Origin: Geobacter sp. OR-1
GTDB lineage: Bacteria; Desulfobacterota; Desulfuromonadia; Geobacterales; DSM-12255
Direction of reading: 5' to 3'
Assembly: GCF_000813145.1 (NCBI RefSeq)
Contig: NZ_BAZF01000001.1
Location: 124,001 to 188,000 of the forward strand
DNA: 64,000 nucleotides
A program made the translations under genes and the position numbers. Below, one piece after another: positions 8,895 to 18,541 of the stretch (positions are counted from its first letter, which is position 1; every line of letters starts with the position of its first letter). The notes under the pieces are model-generated. The model saw nothing but the letters and a program-made list of their open reading frames with translations, had not been told where the DNA came from and ran no database searches.

Positions 8895-11800
8895 TCAGTC
8901 CCCTAACGCCTCTTCTTTCCGATGTTTCCTGAAACTGACCACACCCGCTGCAATTGTCGAAAGCAGCAAGGCAAACAGAATCGGGTACTTTACTGCAAAG
9001 ATCAGCGGAGTAAGAAGAATTCGGGTAACAGCCCTGAGCAGATCGTGCTCGCTGATGAAATCTGCGATTGGCGGGCTGTGCTTATAATAAAATGCCACGA
9101 ATGCCCTGCCCGGAGCGCTTTTCAACAGGAAATCATCCCGGAAATGACGCAACACCATGACGTGGGGATCAAGATAGCTGCCGTAGGCCGCAGTAGCAAT
9201 GAAACAACCGCTCTTGCCGCCACCTGAGGACGTGGGAGCAACAGAGGTCCCGTTGTTTCCTGACCCACCGGTATTCCCCCCATTATCCGGAGGAGGAGTG
9301 GTTCCTGAGGATGTACCGGTGCCGACCAGGTTGACGGTTTGGGTCAGAGATTTGTCCGTGACGATTGTCAGCTGCGCCGTATTGTTAACTGCGGCTGTCG
9401 GCGAGTAGCGAATGGTGAGCGTCAACGAAGCCGAAGAAGCCATGGCCACCGGGAATGTTGGCGCATTGACAATACTGAACGGTGTGTTAACTCCCTGAAT
9501 AGCGGTAATATTGTAAGTAACCGCACTGTTATTGGTAATCGTCAGGGTGATGTCCTTGGTCTGACCGGACTCGACATTGGCGTAATTGAGAGTGCCGTCG
9601 GATGAACCGTCACCTTCGGTCAATGTCATGGTCGGCGGAGTTCCCTGACCGAGCAGAAACACCTGTCGGTCGCCGCCGTCACTCTTGATGGTAAAGTCGC
9701 TGTTGAAGCTGCCTCCAGCGGTCGGAGAGAATTTGGCCGTCAAGGTCATCTCACCGGCTGGTGTCAGGTCGTAGGTCTGGCCGTCACTGCAGGTATTGAG
9801 TGCTGCAGGGAGATTCTCAAAGCTGAAAGGCGAGGAAGGCATAGGAGAGATGCAATCAATCTTCAAAGCCGCATCGCCGCTGTTACGAACTTTAAAGGAA
9901 ACCCGCGTCGGCGAACCGCCCGCAATAACATTGCCGAAATCAATGAGCGCTGGTTCAAGAGAGGTATTGTCGGTTTTCAGAACCGTCAACTGCGGCTGGC
10001 CGAGCGAAAAGATCTGCCCCATGACATCGGATGCCGTGGACGGAGTCGAGGTGATGCCGGTGGCATCCTTCCAGAGAGACAAAAACTGGTTAGATTGATA
10101 ATTATAGGCAAGTGCCGGCGCAATCTGGCTGGACGGTTTGGTGGTAATAGCATAATTACCCCCTCTGAGTGTCCCCTCCAGATCGACGTACTGGCCAAAA
10201 ATATCCAGGTTTTCCAGAGAGACCGTTCCATTCCGACCGTCCTGCCATGCCACGAAATAGCGCTGATTGACCGAGTCATAGGAAATTACCGGCCTGGTCT
10301 GTCGGGAATTCGCCACATTGGAGTCCTGAATAGCATCGCCGTTGGTATCCGAGAAAGAAATCAGCTTGTTGGTATTGTACTTGTCCCCCCCGGAATTAAT
10401 CAGCTGGCCATATAATTTCGTATTATCTCCGTCACGGGTGTCTTCCCAAGCAACCAGGAATTTTCTCGGGACACTAATGTCATCGACTGCCACGGAAGGG
10501 TTAGACGCTGTAGCCGTCGCAGCAGCTGCCCCGACACTTAAATCACTTAATTTGACAGAGCCAAATGATGCCTGATTCAACTGTTTATCAAACAGACCAT
10601 AAATATTGAGCTTACCGTCATCATAAGGAGATGATGTAAATGTTGAAGTGACAATGCCCTTTGCTGCATCGAGAGTGCAGGTAACAATCCCCTTGTTCCG
10701 TACCCCTTCCCAGACAAAGAGCGCCTCAGGAGATGAGGTATCAGTTGCTGCAGTGGGGTTATTTAGTGACGTAAAATATTCAAATGTGTATATTTCTTGA
10801 GTCGCAGTCGCTGTCGTCGCAAGGAATCGACTGAGTGTTGTCTCCTGATTGCGAATAACTTCCGGCCCAGTTGAAAAATTAAAGATTCTATCTTCTGTCA
10901 GTGCGGGATTAAGTTTCATGAGCCCTGCAAAAGTTGTGTCTCCATACGTCCATGTAACCGGAACAGCCCCAAAACAAAGAACAGAAGCAAAGTTCGTCGT
11001 GTTTCTAGATTCATTCCAGGTTACCCAGAACTTGTCCCGGGGTCCATCATAGGTTATTTTCGGGCTTTTCCTCGATAACAGTGCATCCCCCGAGTCTGCA
11101 GGATTAAGCGTATAACTTGACCACTGAACGTCATAGGAGACACCTGTTTTAGGAACCGGGTCAGTTCTGGTAACAGTAATCGCGCCGGTCAGATAATTGA
11201 TAGTTCCGCTTCCATCCTGACCAGTCAGAGTGCCGTCGCCATTATCTCGAAAAGCTGTTACAGAGTTTCGGCTTACGTTGACTGTCCCATATACTATGCT
11301 TGCCGGCGACAGACTGGAAGTCAATTTCGTTGCCCCGGAGGTATTGGAAAAGATTGCCCCTGTTGCACTTTCCAAAGCTATGGCAGACGATAATCCGTAT
11401 TGCTTGGATTGAGTGAAACCGGCATTTGCCGCAGCGCCAATGACAGGGTTGACCGATGAACAGGCAGCTCCAGTCGGAATGCCGGTAATACCCGCGTATT
11501 GCACATAGCCGCCTGATGATGTGCCGTTGGAATTCTGCCAGACTACGGCTATTTTGTCTCCGGGACGATAAGCGGCACTGGGTACGGTCTGGTTACCGGG
11601 GGCATTTGTTATGACAAATTCTGAGCCACAGGCAGTTCCGTCAGGGTTTATAAACTTGCCGTATATGTCGCCGCCGGTGACGTTGCGATTACGCCAGTCT
11701 TCCCATACCGAAAAATAGATGTTTTTGTCAGCCAGGTATATTACCTGAGGGTTCTGCTGATCATCATTGGCTGCAGTGACCGTAATCTCGCCCCCTACCA

Positions 11801-11939
11801 GCTTGGCTACCGATTTTTTCGGCGATCCAGTTGAATTTTGAGAGCCGGTAGTGGTACTTCCCGAACATCCTGTTATGACAATGAGTATCAAAAGGATGAT
11901 AAGCTGGGTCATATTCAGAAATAACTTATTTAAACTCAT
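8895..11939 (-). CDS. Large lipoprotein with ASPM/SPD-2/Hydin-type repeats and a CFI-box C-terminus
   Basis: The 1014-residue protein has a lipoprotein signal ending LILIVITGCSGS (lipobox cysteine near residue 25). The first two thirds hold repeated segments of the type KYLVAWEDTRDGDN / RYFVAWQDGRNGTV / FWVTWNESRN, resembling a beta-propeller. At about 680-900 there are two choice-of-anchor-D/ASPM-SPD-2-Hydin-like Ig domains (LIDFGNVIAGGSPTRVSFKVRNSGDAAL; LNYANVESGQTKDITLTITN). A Gly/Ser/Thr linker leads to GCFIATAAYGSYLDPHVMVLRHFRD, the CFI-box motif, and a final transmembrane helix with basic tail. It is the last gene of the pilus run after pilQ. A cell-surface role is likely; the function is unknown. 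Confidence 0.8.
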   Translation of the reverse strand: MSLNKLFLNMTQLIILLILIVITGCSGSTTTGSQNSTGSPKKSVAKLVGGEITVTAANDDQQNPQVIYLADKNIYFSVWEDWRNRNVTGGDIYGKFINPDGTACGSEFVITNAPGNQTVPSAAYRPGDKIAVVWQNSNGTSSGGYVQYAGITGIPTGAACSSVNPVIGAAANAGFTQSKQYGLSSAIALESATGAIFSNTSGATKLTSSLSPASIVYGTVNVSRNSVTAFRDNGDGTLTGQDGSGTINYLTGAITVTRTDPVPKTGVSYDVQWSSYTLNPADSGDALLSRKSPKITYDGPRDKFWVTWNESRNTTNFASVLCFGAVPVTWTYGDTTFAGLMKLNPALTEDRIFNFSTGPEVIRNQETTLSRFLATTATATQEIYTFEYFTSLNNPTAATDTSSPEALFVWEGVRNKGIVTCTLDAAKGIVTSTFTSSPYDDGKLNIYGLFDKQLNQASFGSVKLSDLSVGAAAATATASNPSVAVDDISVPRKFLVAWEDTRDGDNTKLYGQLINSGGDKYNTNKLISFSDTNGDAIQDSNVANSRQTRPVISYDSVNQRYFVAWQDGRNGTVSLENLDIFGQYVDLEGTLRGGNYAITTKPSSQIAPALAYNYQSNQFLSLWKDATGITSTPSTASDVMGQIFSLGQPQLTVLKTDNTSLEPALIDFGNVIAGGSPTRVSFKVRNSGDAALKIDCISPMPSSPFSFENLPAALNTCSDGQTYDLTPAGEMTLTAKFSPTAGGSFNSDFTIKSDGGDRQVFLLGQGTPPTMTLTEGDGSSDGTLNYANVESGQTKDITLTITNNSAVTYNITAIQGVNTPFSIVNAPTFPVAMASSASLTLTIRYSPTAAVNNTAQLTIVTDKSLTQTVNLVGTGTSSGTTPPPDNGGNTGGSGNNGTSVAPTSSGGGKSGCFIATAAYGSYLDPHVMVLRHFRDDFLLKSAPGRAFVAFYYKHSPPIADFISEHDLLRAVTRILLTPLIFAVKYPILFALLLSTIAAGVVSFRKHRKEEALGD

Positions 11940-12004
11940 ATCGGGGGGCTCCTGTTCAATCGGTCAATAAATCATCCAGGCATATTTTCCTACAATTAGC
12001 CGAA

Positions 12005-12574
12005 CTAACCTGAAACGTCAGCAAATGATGCCGTCATGTTGGCAGTGGGATACATGGTCGAACCGGTACCGATTTCAACCGCTTCGAAAGAAACCGTTAC
12101 ATGGTATTTGTATATTGTGGTCGAGCAGGGCAGCAGCCCTTTGTTCATTAAGTCCAGCTTGACTTCTCTCAAGGCAACAGGAATGGGTATTGAGATTGAG
12201 CCGCCAGCAGGGAGAGTAGTGCCGATGGCAACATATTGATTTTGAATAGGTGGCGATGTGGAAGATGCCGGTGTGTACGAGATAGTGGCGCTGTTCACCC
12301 TGACGTCCAATGCTTTGCCTGTAGAAATCTGTTGCGCGGATGCAACGTCAACATTAACAAATTCGGTAGCGATTGTTCCTCCGGTCGAGCCGGTAGTACT
12401 GCAGGTATTGCCAGTTATGACATCGAACTCTTTGTATGAATCTGCAGCCTGAGCAGTTACGTTTACCGTCTTGCCTTCACCCACGCCACTCCCTAACGAC
12501 GAATCACCACAAGATGTTACCAGACACAGGGTGCTAAGTGCTGCAGTAGCTGCCAACAAGTCTTTAAATCTCAT
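12005..12574 (-). CDS. Small lipoprotein of unknown function downstream of pilQ
   Basis: A 189-residue product with a clear lipoprotein signal (LSTLCLVTSCGDSS, lipobox cysteine near residue 22). The rest is Ser/Thr/Gly-rich and beta-strand-like, with two cysteines in NTCSTTGSTGG and LLPCSTTIYKYH that could form a disulfide. I do not recognise a family. It starts 28 bases after pilQ and precedes the CFI-box lipoprotein by 65 bases, so it is probably co-transcribed with the pilus assembly genes. It could be a pilotin-like or secretin-associated lipoprotein, but nothing in the sequence proves that. Confidence 0.7.
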   Translation of the reverse strand: MRFKDLLAATAALSTLCLVTSCGDSSLGSGVGEGKTVNVTAQAADSYKEFDVITGNTCSTTGSTGGTIATEFVNVDVASAQQISTGKALDVRVNSATISYTPASSTSPPIQNQYVAIGTTLPAGGSISIPIPVALREVKLDLMNKGLLPCSTTIYKYHVTVSFEAVEIGTGSTMYPTANMTASFADVSG

Positions 12575-12602
12575 AAAATCTCCTCGACAATTGCGTTATC
12601 AC

Positions 12603-15359
12603 TTAAATTATTCTAGGTGTTATAAATATCAGCAACTCGGTCTTTGTCTTAACTTTGGAATTTGACTTGAACATCCAACCGATCAACGGAATATCCATCA
12701 GATATGGCACACCGGTGTTCGTTTCATTGTCGCTGTCCACGTAAATACCGCCGATAACCGTTGTTTCGCCATTTTTGACCAGGAGTTCGGTATTCGCCTC
12801 TTTCTTGTTGACCGCTGCGGTCGCGCCCGGAGGCGCAGTACCCGGAGCATCATTCTTGGCGGTGATCTTCATGGATATTGTACCGTCAGGGGTTATGTGC
12901 GGCGTCACCTCAAGAGAAAGGGTCGCGTCCACCTTGTCCTGCTTCGTTCCCTCGGCAGAAGTGGAAGGTAGATAAATCGCCTGACCCTGTGAAATCTTTG
13001 CCTGCTTGTTGTTAAGCGTCACGACCTTTGGACTGGAAACGATCTTGACCAGACCGGCGTTGGCAGCAGCTGAGAGCCGGAGATCAAGCTGTATGTTGCT
13101 GGTTAGTTTTCCAAACGAAAGCCCCATGGACGTCCCTGATGTATCAGCAGGGTTGAACCCTGTTGTTGGTGGAACGATCCCGATTACCCCGCCCCATCCG
13201 GTGTCCAGGCTGTTAATGCCGGCAAACGATGCCGATCCGTCACGATAGTGAAGCCCCCACTGCACCCCTAGATCTCGGGTAAATGTCGATGTCGCTTCAA
13301 CGATGCGAGCCTCGATAAGCACCTGCCGTTCAGGCATATCGACATTTTTCAGAAGGAATTTCATTTCGTCGATAGCGCTTTGAATATCCTTAACAATGAC
13401 ACGATTGGTACGCCCGTCTTTGGTAATTACCCCTCTTTCACTCTTTATCTTTTCAAACTGCGTCTGGATTTCGCCAATGTCGGCAAAGTTTACATCGAAG
13501 ATTTCAGTAACAAGCGGCATAGTGCGTTCCTGAGCTTTTTTAGCCTCTTGTTCTTCGATCTGGGCACTCTTAAACTTACCCCTCGGCTTGATCTGAACAA
13601 TGTTCCCCTCTCGCTTCATTTCCAGGTTCTTGGACTCGAGAATCACATCAAGCGCCTGATCCCAGGGGACATTAACCAGTTTTATGCTGATGGTCCCGGA
13701 GACATCGTCGGCAATCAGGAAATTGAGATTGCTGACCTCGGCAATCAGCTGGAATATTTTACGGACTTCCGCATCAGAGAATTCCAGAGATACCCGGCGA
13801 CCGGTATACTTCTTTTTCGCAACCGACTTCTGAGTGAACGTTGTCGCATTATCTACAGCCGGTATTTCAACACCGCTATCACCGGCAAGCTCAATCTCTG
13901 CCGGCTCAGTCCCGATGTTTTTGGTCGATTTGACATCTCCGGATTTCAATTCCGGCAGGTTTTTTTCAACTTTTGGTGTTGGCAGCTTTGTATTCCTGAT
14001 CTCCCATATATACTTGTCGCCGGACTGCATCACCTTGCTTGGTGCATCGGCCCTTAACTGCACTATCAGCCTGGCATCACCGGCATTCTTCCGTTTAACA
14101 CTAATCGGTGTTATCCCTTTGACGACACTCGGAAACGATCCTGAATCGATAAAACGCTGGAGCCTGCGCGGGATCTGGCAATTTTTAAATGTCAGGGTGG
14201 CTCCTTTGGCAACCTTGACTGGTCTGCCGGGCTCACAAACTCCACTAACTGTTACGGTAACCAGCGAATTATCGCCCTGCACTTCAAAATCAATTGCCTC
14301 AACTACACCCGGGCTCTTGGATTTGGCCTCTTTGACGGCCGGCGCAGCCTGAGTTACCGGTGCCTCTTTTACTCCGGCCCCTTTAGACTCCTCGGCAGGA
14401 AAGGTCACCTTTAAACCGGTATCACTGTTTTCAACCAGGGTCGGCGGCAACCGGTCCTTTGCAGAATCAAAGACAAGGCGTACCTTGTCGGGGCTTGTCC
14501 CGATCCTGACTTTGCCGACTCCAAATGAGCTAAGGTCAATCGACTGCGTTTTCAGCAAAGATTTAGCGCCAAGGATGTCAACTACCAGCCTGTCGGGCTT
14601 GTTCATTCTGAAACTTTTGAATGAAGCTACCTGCCCGTTGGTCTTGATTGCAATTGAGTCTTTCAAAGCTTCTACAGCTGTAATCTCAACTACGGTACTT
14701 TCCTTCTTTTCCGCAACTGCAGGAGGTTCCGGCGTTGGTGCGGTAACAGGCGTTTCGGCTGCTGGTTTACCGGCCGGCTGCTCACTGGCTGAAGTTTTCG
14801 GGACTTCTGCCGGAGCTGAAGTTGTTGCAGCTGCGTCAGGGATCGCTGCCGTATCAACCGGCTTTTCCACGTCCTTTGCTTCAGCCGGCTTCTGTTCGTC
14901 CTGCTTGGCGGACTGGACCGGAGGCTTTGCGAATGCGACAATCAGCCGGCCTTTGTCTTCCGCATCCGGGGTTACGCTGAATTCTTCATCTGCAGCAAGG
15001 ACAATCTCAATCCTGCTCAGAAACCCTGCCCCAAAAGTATGTTTGGTTACATTGATTCTTTTGATAATGCCGACGTTGACTTCCAGGTTTTTCTGAACTT
15101 CCCCGGCGTCAGCCTGAGCAAGGTCAATAACCGCTCGGTAGGGATTGGATGTTTTGTAATAGGTGAATGTCAGAGCTCTGTCCGCAGCAATTTCGACCTG
15201 ATAGCCGTCAGGGGAAGCTTTGATCGCCTTCAGCAAGGCCGGAGTATCCGCTCCCTTGCTTTCGACCGCTGCCGAGGCTAATCCGGTACATAGCGCCAGG
15301 ATCATCACCACGACGGTCAGTGCATGAGTTAGCAGTTTACTGAACGGATGTATTCTCAT
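12603..15359 (-). CDS. pilQ: Type IV pilus secretin PilQ
   Basis: PilQ forms the outer-membrane ring through which the pilus passes. The 918-residue precursor has a signal peptide (to about residue 30). Three AMIN-type beta domains lie near 40-140, 220-325 and 350-460, separated by a Pro/Ala/Glu-rich linker at 150-220. An STN/N1 domain follows (RRVSLEFSDAEVRKIFQLIAEVS, about 545-615), then a NolW domain and the C-terminal secretin domain (from about 700; VEATSTFTRDLGVQWGLHY, VEVTPHITPDGTISMKI, VPYLMDIPLIGWMFKS). It starts 12 bases after pilP. It is longer than E. coli-type secretins because of the extra AMIN domains, which bind peptidoglycan. Confidence 0.96.
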   Translation of the reverse strand: MRIHPFSKLLTHALTVVVMILALCTGLASAAVESKGADTPALLKAIKASPDGYQVEIAADRALTFTYYKTSNPYRAVIDLAQADAGEVQKNLEVNVGIIKRINVTKHTFGAGFLSRIEIVLAADEEFSVTPDAEDKGRLIVAFAKPPVQSAKQDEQKPAEAKDVEKPVDTAAIPDAAATTSAPAEVPKTSASEQPAGKPAAETPVTAPTPEPPAVAEKKESTVVEITAVEALKDSIAIKTNGQVASFKSFRMNKPDRLVVDILGAKSLLKTQSIDLSSFGVGKVRIGTSPDKVRLVFDSAKDRLPPTLVENSDTGLKVTFPAEESKGAGVKEAPVTQAAPAVKEAKSKSPGVVEAIDFEVQGDNSLVTVTVSGVCEPGRPVKVAKGATLTFKNCQIPRRLQRFIDSGSFPSVVKGITPISVKRKNAGDARLIVQLRADAPSKVMQSGDKYIWEIRNTKLPTPKVEKNLPELKSGDVKSTKNIGTEPAEIELAGDSGVEIPAVDNATTFTQKSVAKKKYTGRRVSLEFSDAEVRKIFQLIAEVSNLNFLIADDVSGTISIKLVNVPWDQALDVILESKNLEMKREGNIVQIKPRGKFKSAQIEEQEAKKAQERTMPLVTEIFDVNFADIGEIQTQFEKIKSERGVITKDGRTNRVIVKDIQSAIDEMKFLLKNVDMPERQVLIEARIVEATSTFTRDLGVQWGLHYRDGSASFAGINSLDTGWGGVIGIVPPTTGFNPADTSGTSMGLSFGKLTSNIQLDLRLSAAANAGLVKIVSSPKVVTLNNKQAKISQGQAIYLPSTSAEGTKQDKVDATLSLEVTPHITPDGTISMKITAKNDAPGTAPPGATAAVNKKEANTELLVKNGETTVIGGIYVDSDNETNTGVPYLMDIPLIGWMFKSNSKVKTKTELLIFITPRII

Positions 15360-15371
15360 CTGACTGTCTCC

Positions 15372-15992
15372 TTACTTTTTCTGAGGCAGAACAAGCCGCA
15401 CAGTACGTTTACGAAGGATTCCGTTATCATCACGAAACTGTTCGAGTACTTCTACGGCATCACCGGTAATCTTTGTAATTCGTCCATTATTGTTGCCAAG
15501 TAGCATGCCTGCTTTAACCACATACCCCTTGCGATACGGATCAACTATCAGCGCCCGATTTTCTTTAAGTCCTACTATGATTCCGGTAAGTTTGAACTTG
15601 TTAACATCAAAACTCTGTATCGGAAGCGCATTTTGAATTTTTGCCTGGCCAGCTTTTCTGACCGGCGTGACCGGTTGGATAATGTACGGTTTAAAAGGGT
15701 CTTTTCTGCCAGCGAAATCAATCTGCGTCTCAGAGACAGCGACACGCTTCATCGACGAGCTCTGCAACTGAACCCCTTTACCTGGAGCAGCCGAAGAAGA
15801 GAGCGGCTTTTGCACACTCTTTTGTGGAGATCTGGCTGCAGATGTCGATCTGTTCTGGGCAACCGGCTGCGAGGGCTTGGCCGGCTTCGCCGGAGAAGGT
15901 ACGGGAGTCTCCTCCTTTTTGCACCCGGCAACCGATACAGCTAGAGCCAGTAACAGGAAGGCGATCTTGCGACTATTTCTTCTTCTTGTCAT
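15372..15992 (-). CDS. pilP: Type IV pilus inner-membrane lipoprotein PilP
   Basis: PilP links the PilN/PilO inner-membrane platform to PilQ. The start at 15992 (MTRRRNSRKIAFLLLALAVS) gives a lipoprotein signal with lipobox VAGC, and the product is 206 residues. A disordered Pro/Ser/Ala stretch (about 30-85) precedes the compact HR domain containing GRKDPFKPYI and GIIVGLKENRALIVDPYRKGYVV. The ATG lies 20 bases inside the 3' end of pilO, so the two are translationally coupled. The longer upstream frame is a shadow of pilO. Confidence 0.93.
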   Translation of the reverse strand: MTRRRNSRKIAFLLLALAVSVAGCKKEETPVPSPAKPAKPSQPVAQNRSTSAARSPQKSVQKPLSSSAAPGKGVQLQSSSMKRVAVSETQIDFAGRKDPFKPYIIQPVTPVRKAGQAKIQNALPIQSFDVNKFKLTGIIVGLKENRALIVDPYRKGYVVKAGMLLGNNNGRITKITGDAVEVLEQFRDDNGILRKRTVRLVLPQKK

Positions 15993-16579
15993 CCTTGATC
16001 TCTTTCTTGTCCAGGAATCTGAATGTCGTTGCAAGACAGTTTACGCGAAGGTTAGTACGCCCCTTATCCTTGTCATACTTTATGTCAGCAAAATTTACGT
16101 TGCCAATATTTACGATTCTCGGCAGGTTCCCCACAGCAATGAAGAAATTGGCTACATTCATGAAACTGCCTGAAACAGTAATGTCCACGGGAACTTCCGC
16201 GTAGAACCCTTTGGCTGCTTCAGCTTTTGGCTTGAAGAGAAGAAAATCCAAGCCCGCTGCCTTCCCGACATTCGTTATGCTTGTCAGCAGCGATGGAATT
16301 TCTTTCTGATTGGGGAGTTCGGTCAGGGCGCTTTCGAGGTCCTTCTGAAGTTTTGCATATTCGCTCTTGAATTTCGGCAGCTGATCGGCAATTTTCTTTT
16401 TTTCCTGGACCTGCTCATGCAATTTAGCCAGATTGTTCTGCTGTTTCTTCAACTCCTTGAGCTTTGGTTGCTGAAGGCCAAAGAAAAAACCCCGCGCCAA
16501 TGACAACGATAACAAGAGCCAGCAGGCCAACTTTCTGCTTTGCCGGGAGCTTCAGTATTTTTTCAATGCTTGGATCCAT
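15973..16579 (-). pseudogene. pilO: Type IV pilus protein PilO, N-terminus out of frame by one base
   Basis: PilO pairs with PilN through coiled coils and periplasmic ferredoxin-like domains to form the alignment complex. The expected start is ATG at 16579 (MDPSIEKILKLPAKQKVGLL, then a membrane helix LALVIVVIG). That frame leaves the gene right at GGGGTTTTTTC (plus-strand A6C4, 16484-16493). The downstream frame continues FFFGLQQPKLKELKK through the coiled coil to the C-terminus. Removing one G would read IGAGFFFGLQQ and restore about 201 residues. An alternative TTG at 16530 gives a frame with a poor membrane segment. Either an assembly error or a true lesion; if true, pilus assembly should fail. 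Confidence 0.85.
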
Positions 16580-16641
16580 AAAGATTATCCCCAAAGAGAT
16601 TTCATCCAGTAGAACCGCTCCCGTAACCGGGGAGAAGATCT

Positions 16642-17223
16642 TTATTTCTTGGGAGCACCGCCTTCTTTAGGGGGCGCTGCCGGCACTGTCTTCAATGAGC
16701 ATACAAGTTCAAATTTCTTTGCCTTGACGCCAACCACTTCATATTGTTCAGAGACCTGAAGCTCAACATTGGAAAAATCGCCTGTTGCCATGAGGTTGCG
16801 CATTAATTCAGCAATTAGCTCTTCATTGTAAGCCACACCTGCCATTGAAATGGATGTGCTGCTTTCAACATATTTGGTCAGCCATACCTTGTCAGGCACA
16901 GAGTCACAGATGTGAGCAAGCCGTTTTGCTGGGCCGGTCTTGTTTTTTCTGAGCTGATTAAGAACGTCGAGTTTTCGCCTCACGTCATCCTGAAGCTTTT
17001 TAATATTGTCTATTTCACCTATCTTTATCTTTAATGCCGCTATTTCTTTCTCAGACTTGGTAATCTCCTGCTTTGTTGTTGCAATTTTAGCCAGGGTGAG
17101 AGAATAGACCGCTATGCAGGCAACAACGCACGCAGAAAACACTACAATGGCAATTAGAACCTGCTGCTTTGCAGTTTCCTTCTTTTTATTCGTTCTTACA
17201 GGTAGTAGATTGATTCTTACCAT
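16642..17223 (-). CDS. pilN: Type IV pilus assembly protein PilN
   Basis: A bitopic inner-membrane protein whose short cytoplasmic tail binds PilM. The first residues MVRINLLPVRTNKKKE include the conserved INLLP PilM-binding motif. One membrane helix (about 22-44) is followed by a coiled coil (about 45-95) and the periplasmic domain. The 193 residues match the family. It overlaps pilM by 7 bases and precedes pilO by 62. The C-terminus is Pro/Lys-rich. Confidence 0.94.
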   Translation of the reverse strand: MVRINLLPVRTNKKKETAKQQVLIAIVVFSACVVACIAVYSLTLAKIATTKQEITKSEKEIAALKIKIGEIDNIKKLQDDVRRKLDVLNQLRKNKTGPAKRLAHICDSVPDKVWLTKYVESSTSISMAGVAYNEELIAELMRNLMATGDFSNVELQVSEQYEVVGVKAKKFELVCSLKTVPAAPPKEGGAPKK

Positions 17224-18272
17224 TTATCCCCGTACCTCCTTGTCGCCAGACCGGCAGCAACAGTCATGAGAGGCGCGATTTCCTGAAGGTATTCAGGGTC
17301 AAACTCTTTCTCACTGAATTTTATTTTCTGAAAAGGATTCAGCAATTCTACCGGCATCCCAAGTCGTTCACTTACTGAAGCCGGTAGTTTCGGCGTCTTT
17401 GAGCACCCTCCACTCAAAAATACCTTTGATATTTTCCCCTCGCCGGCATTTGAATTATAAAAGTCCAGAGACCGGCGAATCTCAATCGCCAGGGTGTCAT
17501 TAATCCTGTCTATGACATCACTCAAACGTTCAGGCTCCTGGGTCTCACCGGTAATCTTGACGCGCTCGGCATCGTCTCGCGATAAAGCGAACTGCTTCTG
17601 GATCTCTTCGGTGTAAAGATTTCCGCCCATCTGCACATCACGAGTGAACAGGGAAATACCACCCCGGACAATATTGATGTTCATAATACTAGCGCCCACA
17701 TTTATGAGGGCATAGACCTCTTCCGGATCAATATCGTAATTCAGTTCGAACACATTCTGGACCGCAAACGAGTCGACATCCATGACAACGAGTTTGAGCC
17801 CCGCCTCATTGAAAACAGTTATATAGTCGTTGATGACGTCCTTTTTGCTCGCTACCAGCAGAACATTCATCTTTGAAACGTCATTATCGTCCTGAGAAAG
17901 CAGCTGGAAATCAATATTAACGTCATTGATATCAAAAGGAATATATTGCTCGGCTTCCCACTGGATCTGGTCTTCAAGTTCTTCCGGTGACATGGAGGGC
18001 AGCAGTATTTTTCTGATAATCACTGAGTTTCCTGACACCGAACAAGCAATTTCCTTATCCTTTATATTGAGACTTTTTATCAGATTCTTGACGCCTTCAA
18101 CTATGGAAGAACTATCCATGAGCGAATTGTCTACAATCGCCTCAGTTGGCAATGGCAACAACCCGAGATTAACCAAAATATAGCCGTTTTTCTGCTGCTT
18201 GAGCTGTACAAGCTTCACGGAACTTGAACCGATATCAATCCCGAGAATTTCCTTTTTTCTTTGGAATAACAT
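17217..18272 (-). CDS. pilM: Type IV pilus assembly ATPase-fold protein PilM
   Basis: An actin/FtsA-like cytoplasmic protein that binds the PilN tail and connects the platform to the motor. The nucleotide-binding phosphate-1 motif LGIDIGSSSVKLVQL is at residues 10-25, phosphate 2 at YALINVGASIMNINIV, and the adenosine motif at VFLSGGCSKTPKLP. The 351 residues are the normal length. It starts the pilM-N-O-P-Q block, 21 bases after a small XRE regulator. Confidence 0.95.
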   Translation of the reverse strand: MLFQRKKEILGIDIGSSSVKLVQLKQQKNGYILVNLGLLPLPTEAIVDNSLMDSSSIVEGVKNLIKSLNIKDKEIACSVSGNSVIIRKILLPSMSPEELEDQIQWEAEQYIPFDINDVNIDFQLLSQDDNDVSKMNVLLVASKKDVINDYITVFNEAGLKLVVMDVDSFAVQNVFELNYDIDPEEVYALINVGASIMNINIVRGGISLFTRDVQMGGNLYTEEIQKQFALSRDDAERVKITGETQEPERLSDVIDRINDTLAIEIRRSLDFYNSNAGEGKISKVFLSGGCSKTPKLPASVSERLGMPVELLNPFQKIKFSEKEFDPEYLQEIAPLMTVAAGLATRRYGDKW

Positions 18273-18293
18273 GAGCGTTTCCTATCCCTGGGA

Positions 18294-18494
18294 TTATTCC
18301 TGAAAAACCTTGTCCTTTTCGGCAAGAGAATAACCTAAAGCAAGAATTATCTTTCGTTTGGTTTCCACCCGACAGTCTTTTCCGTCTTCAATCCGATCAA
18401 TTGTGACCGGCGAAACCCCGGCAAGTCGTGACAATTCCGCCTTGCTCATCAGCTTGGCTTCCCTGATTTTTTTCACATTATTCTTACATTTCAT
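18294..18494 (-). CDS. Small XRE-family DNA-binding protein
   Basis: A 66-residue protein that is almost entirely one helix-turn-helix domain (VKKIREAKLMSKAELSRLAG / VSPVTIDRIEDG). The ATG at 18494 has GGTGGG upstream and gives the natural domain start; the longer frame to 18596 adds unrelated residues. It stands directly in front of pilM (21-base gap) on the same transcript. A promoter at 18538-18565 and a 7-bp inverted repeat across the predicted transcription start suggest autoregulation and control of pilM-Q. That is inference. Confidence 0.85.
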   Translation of the reverse strand: MKCKNNVKKIREAKLMSKAELSRLAGVSPVTIDRIEDGKDCRVETKRKIILALGYSLAEKDKVFQE

Positions 18495-18517
18495 GCTTGA
18501 CCCACCATATATTAAGA

Positions 18518-18541
18518 CATTTCCAATATTTAGCGGAAATG
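18518..18541. promoter_or_regulatory. Inverted repeat, candidate operator of the XRE regulator
   Basis: CATTTCC (18518-18524) and GGAAATG (18535-18541) form a perfect 7-bp inverted repeat with a 10-base A/T-rich spacer. It covers the predicted transcription start and part of the -10 box in front of the XRE-pilMNOPQ genes, where a repressor would act. Confidence 0.4.
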
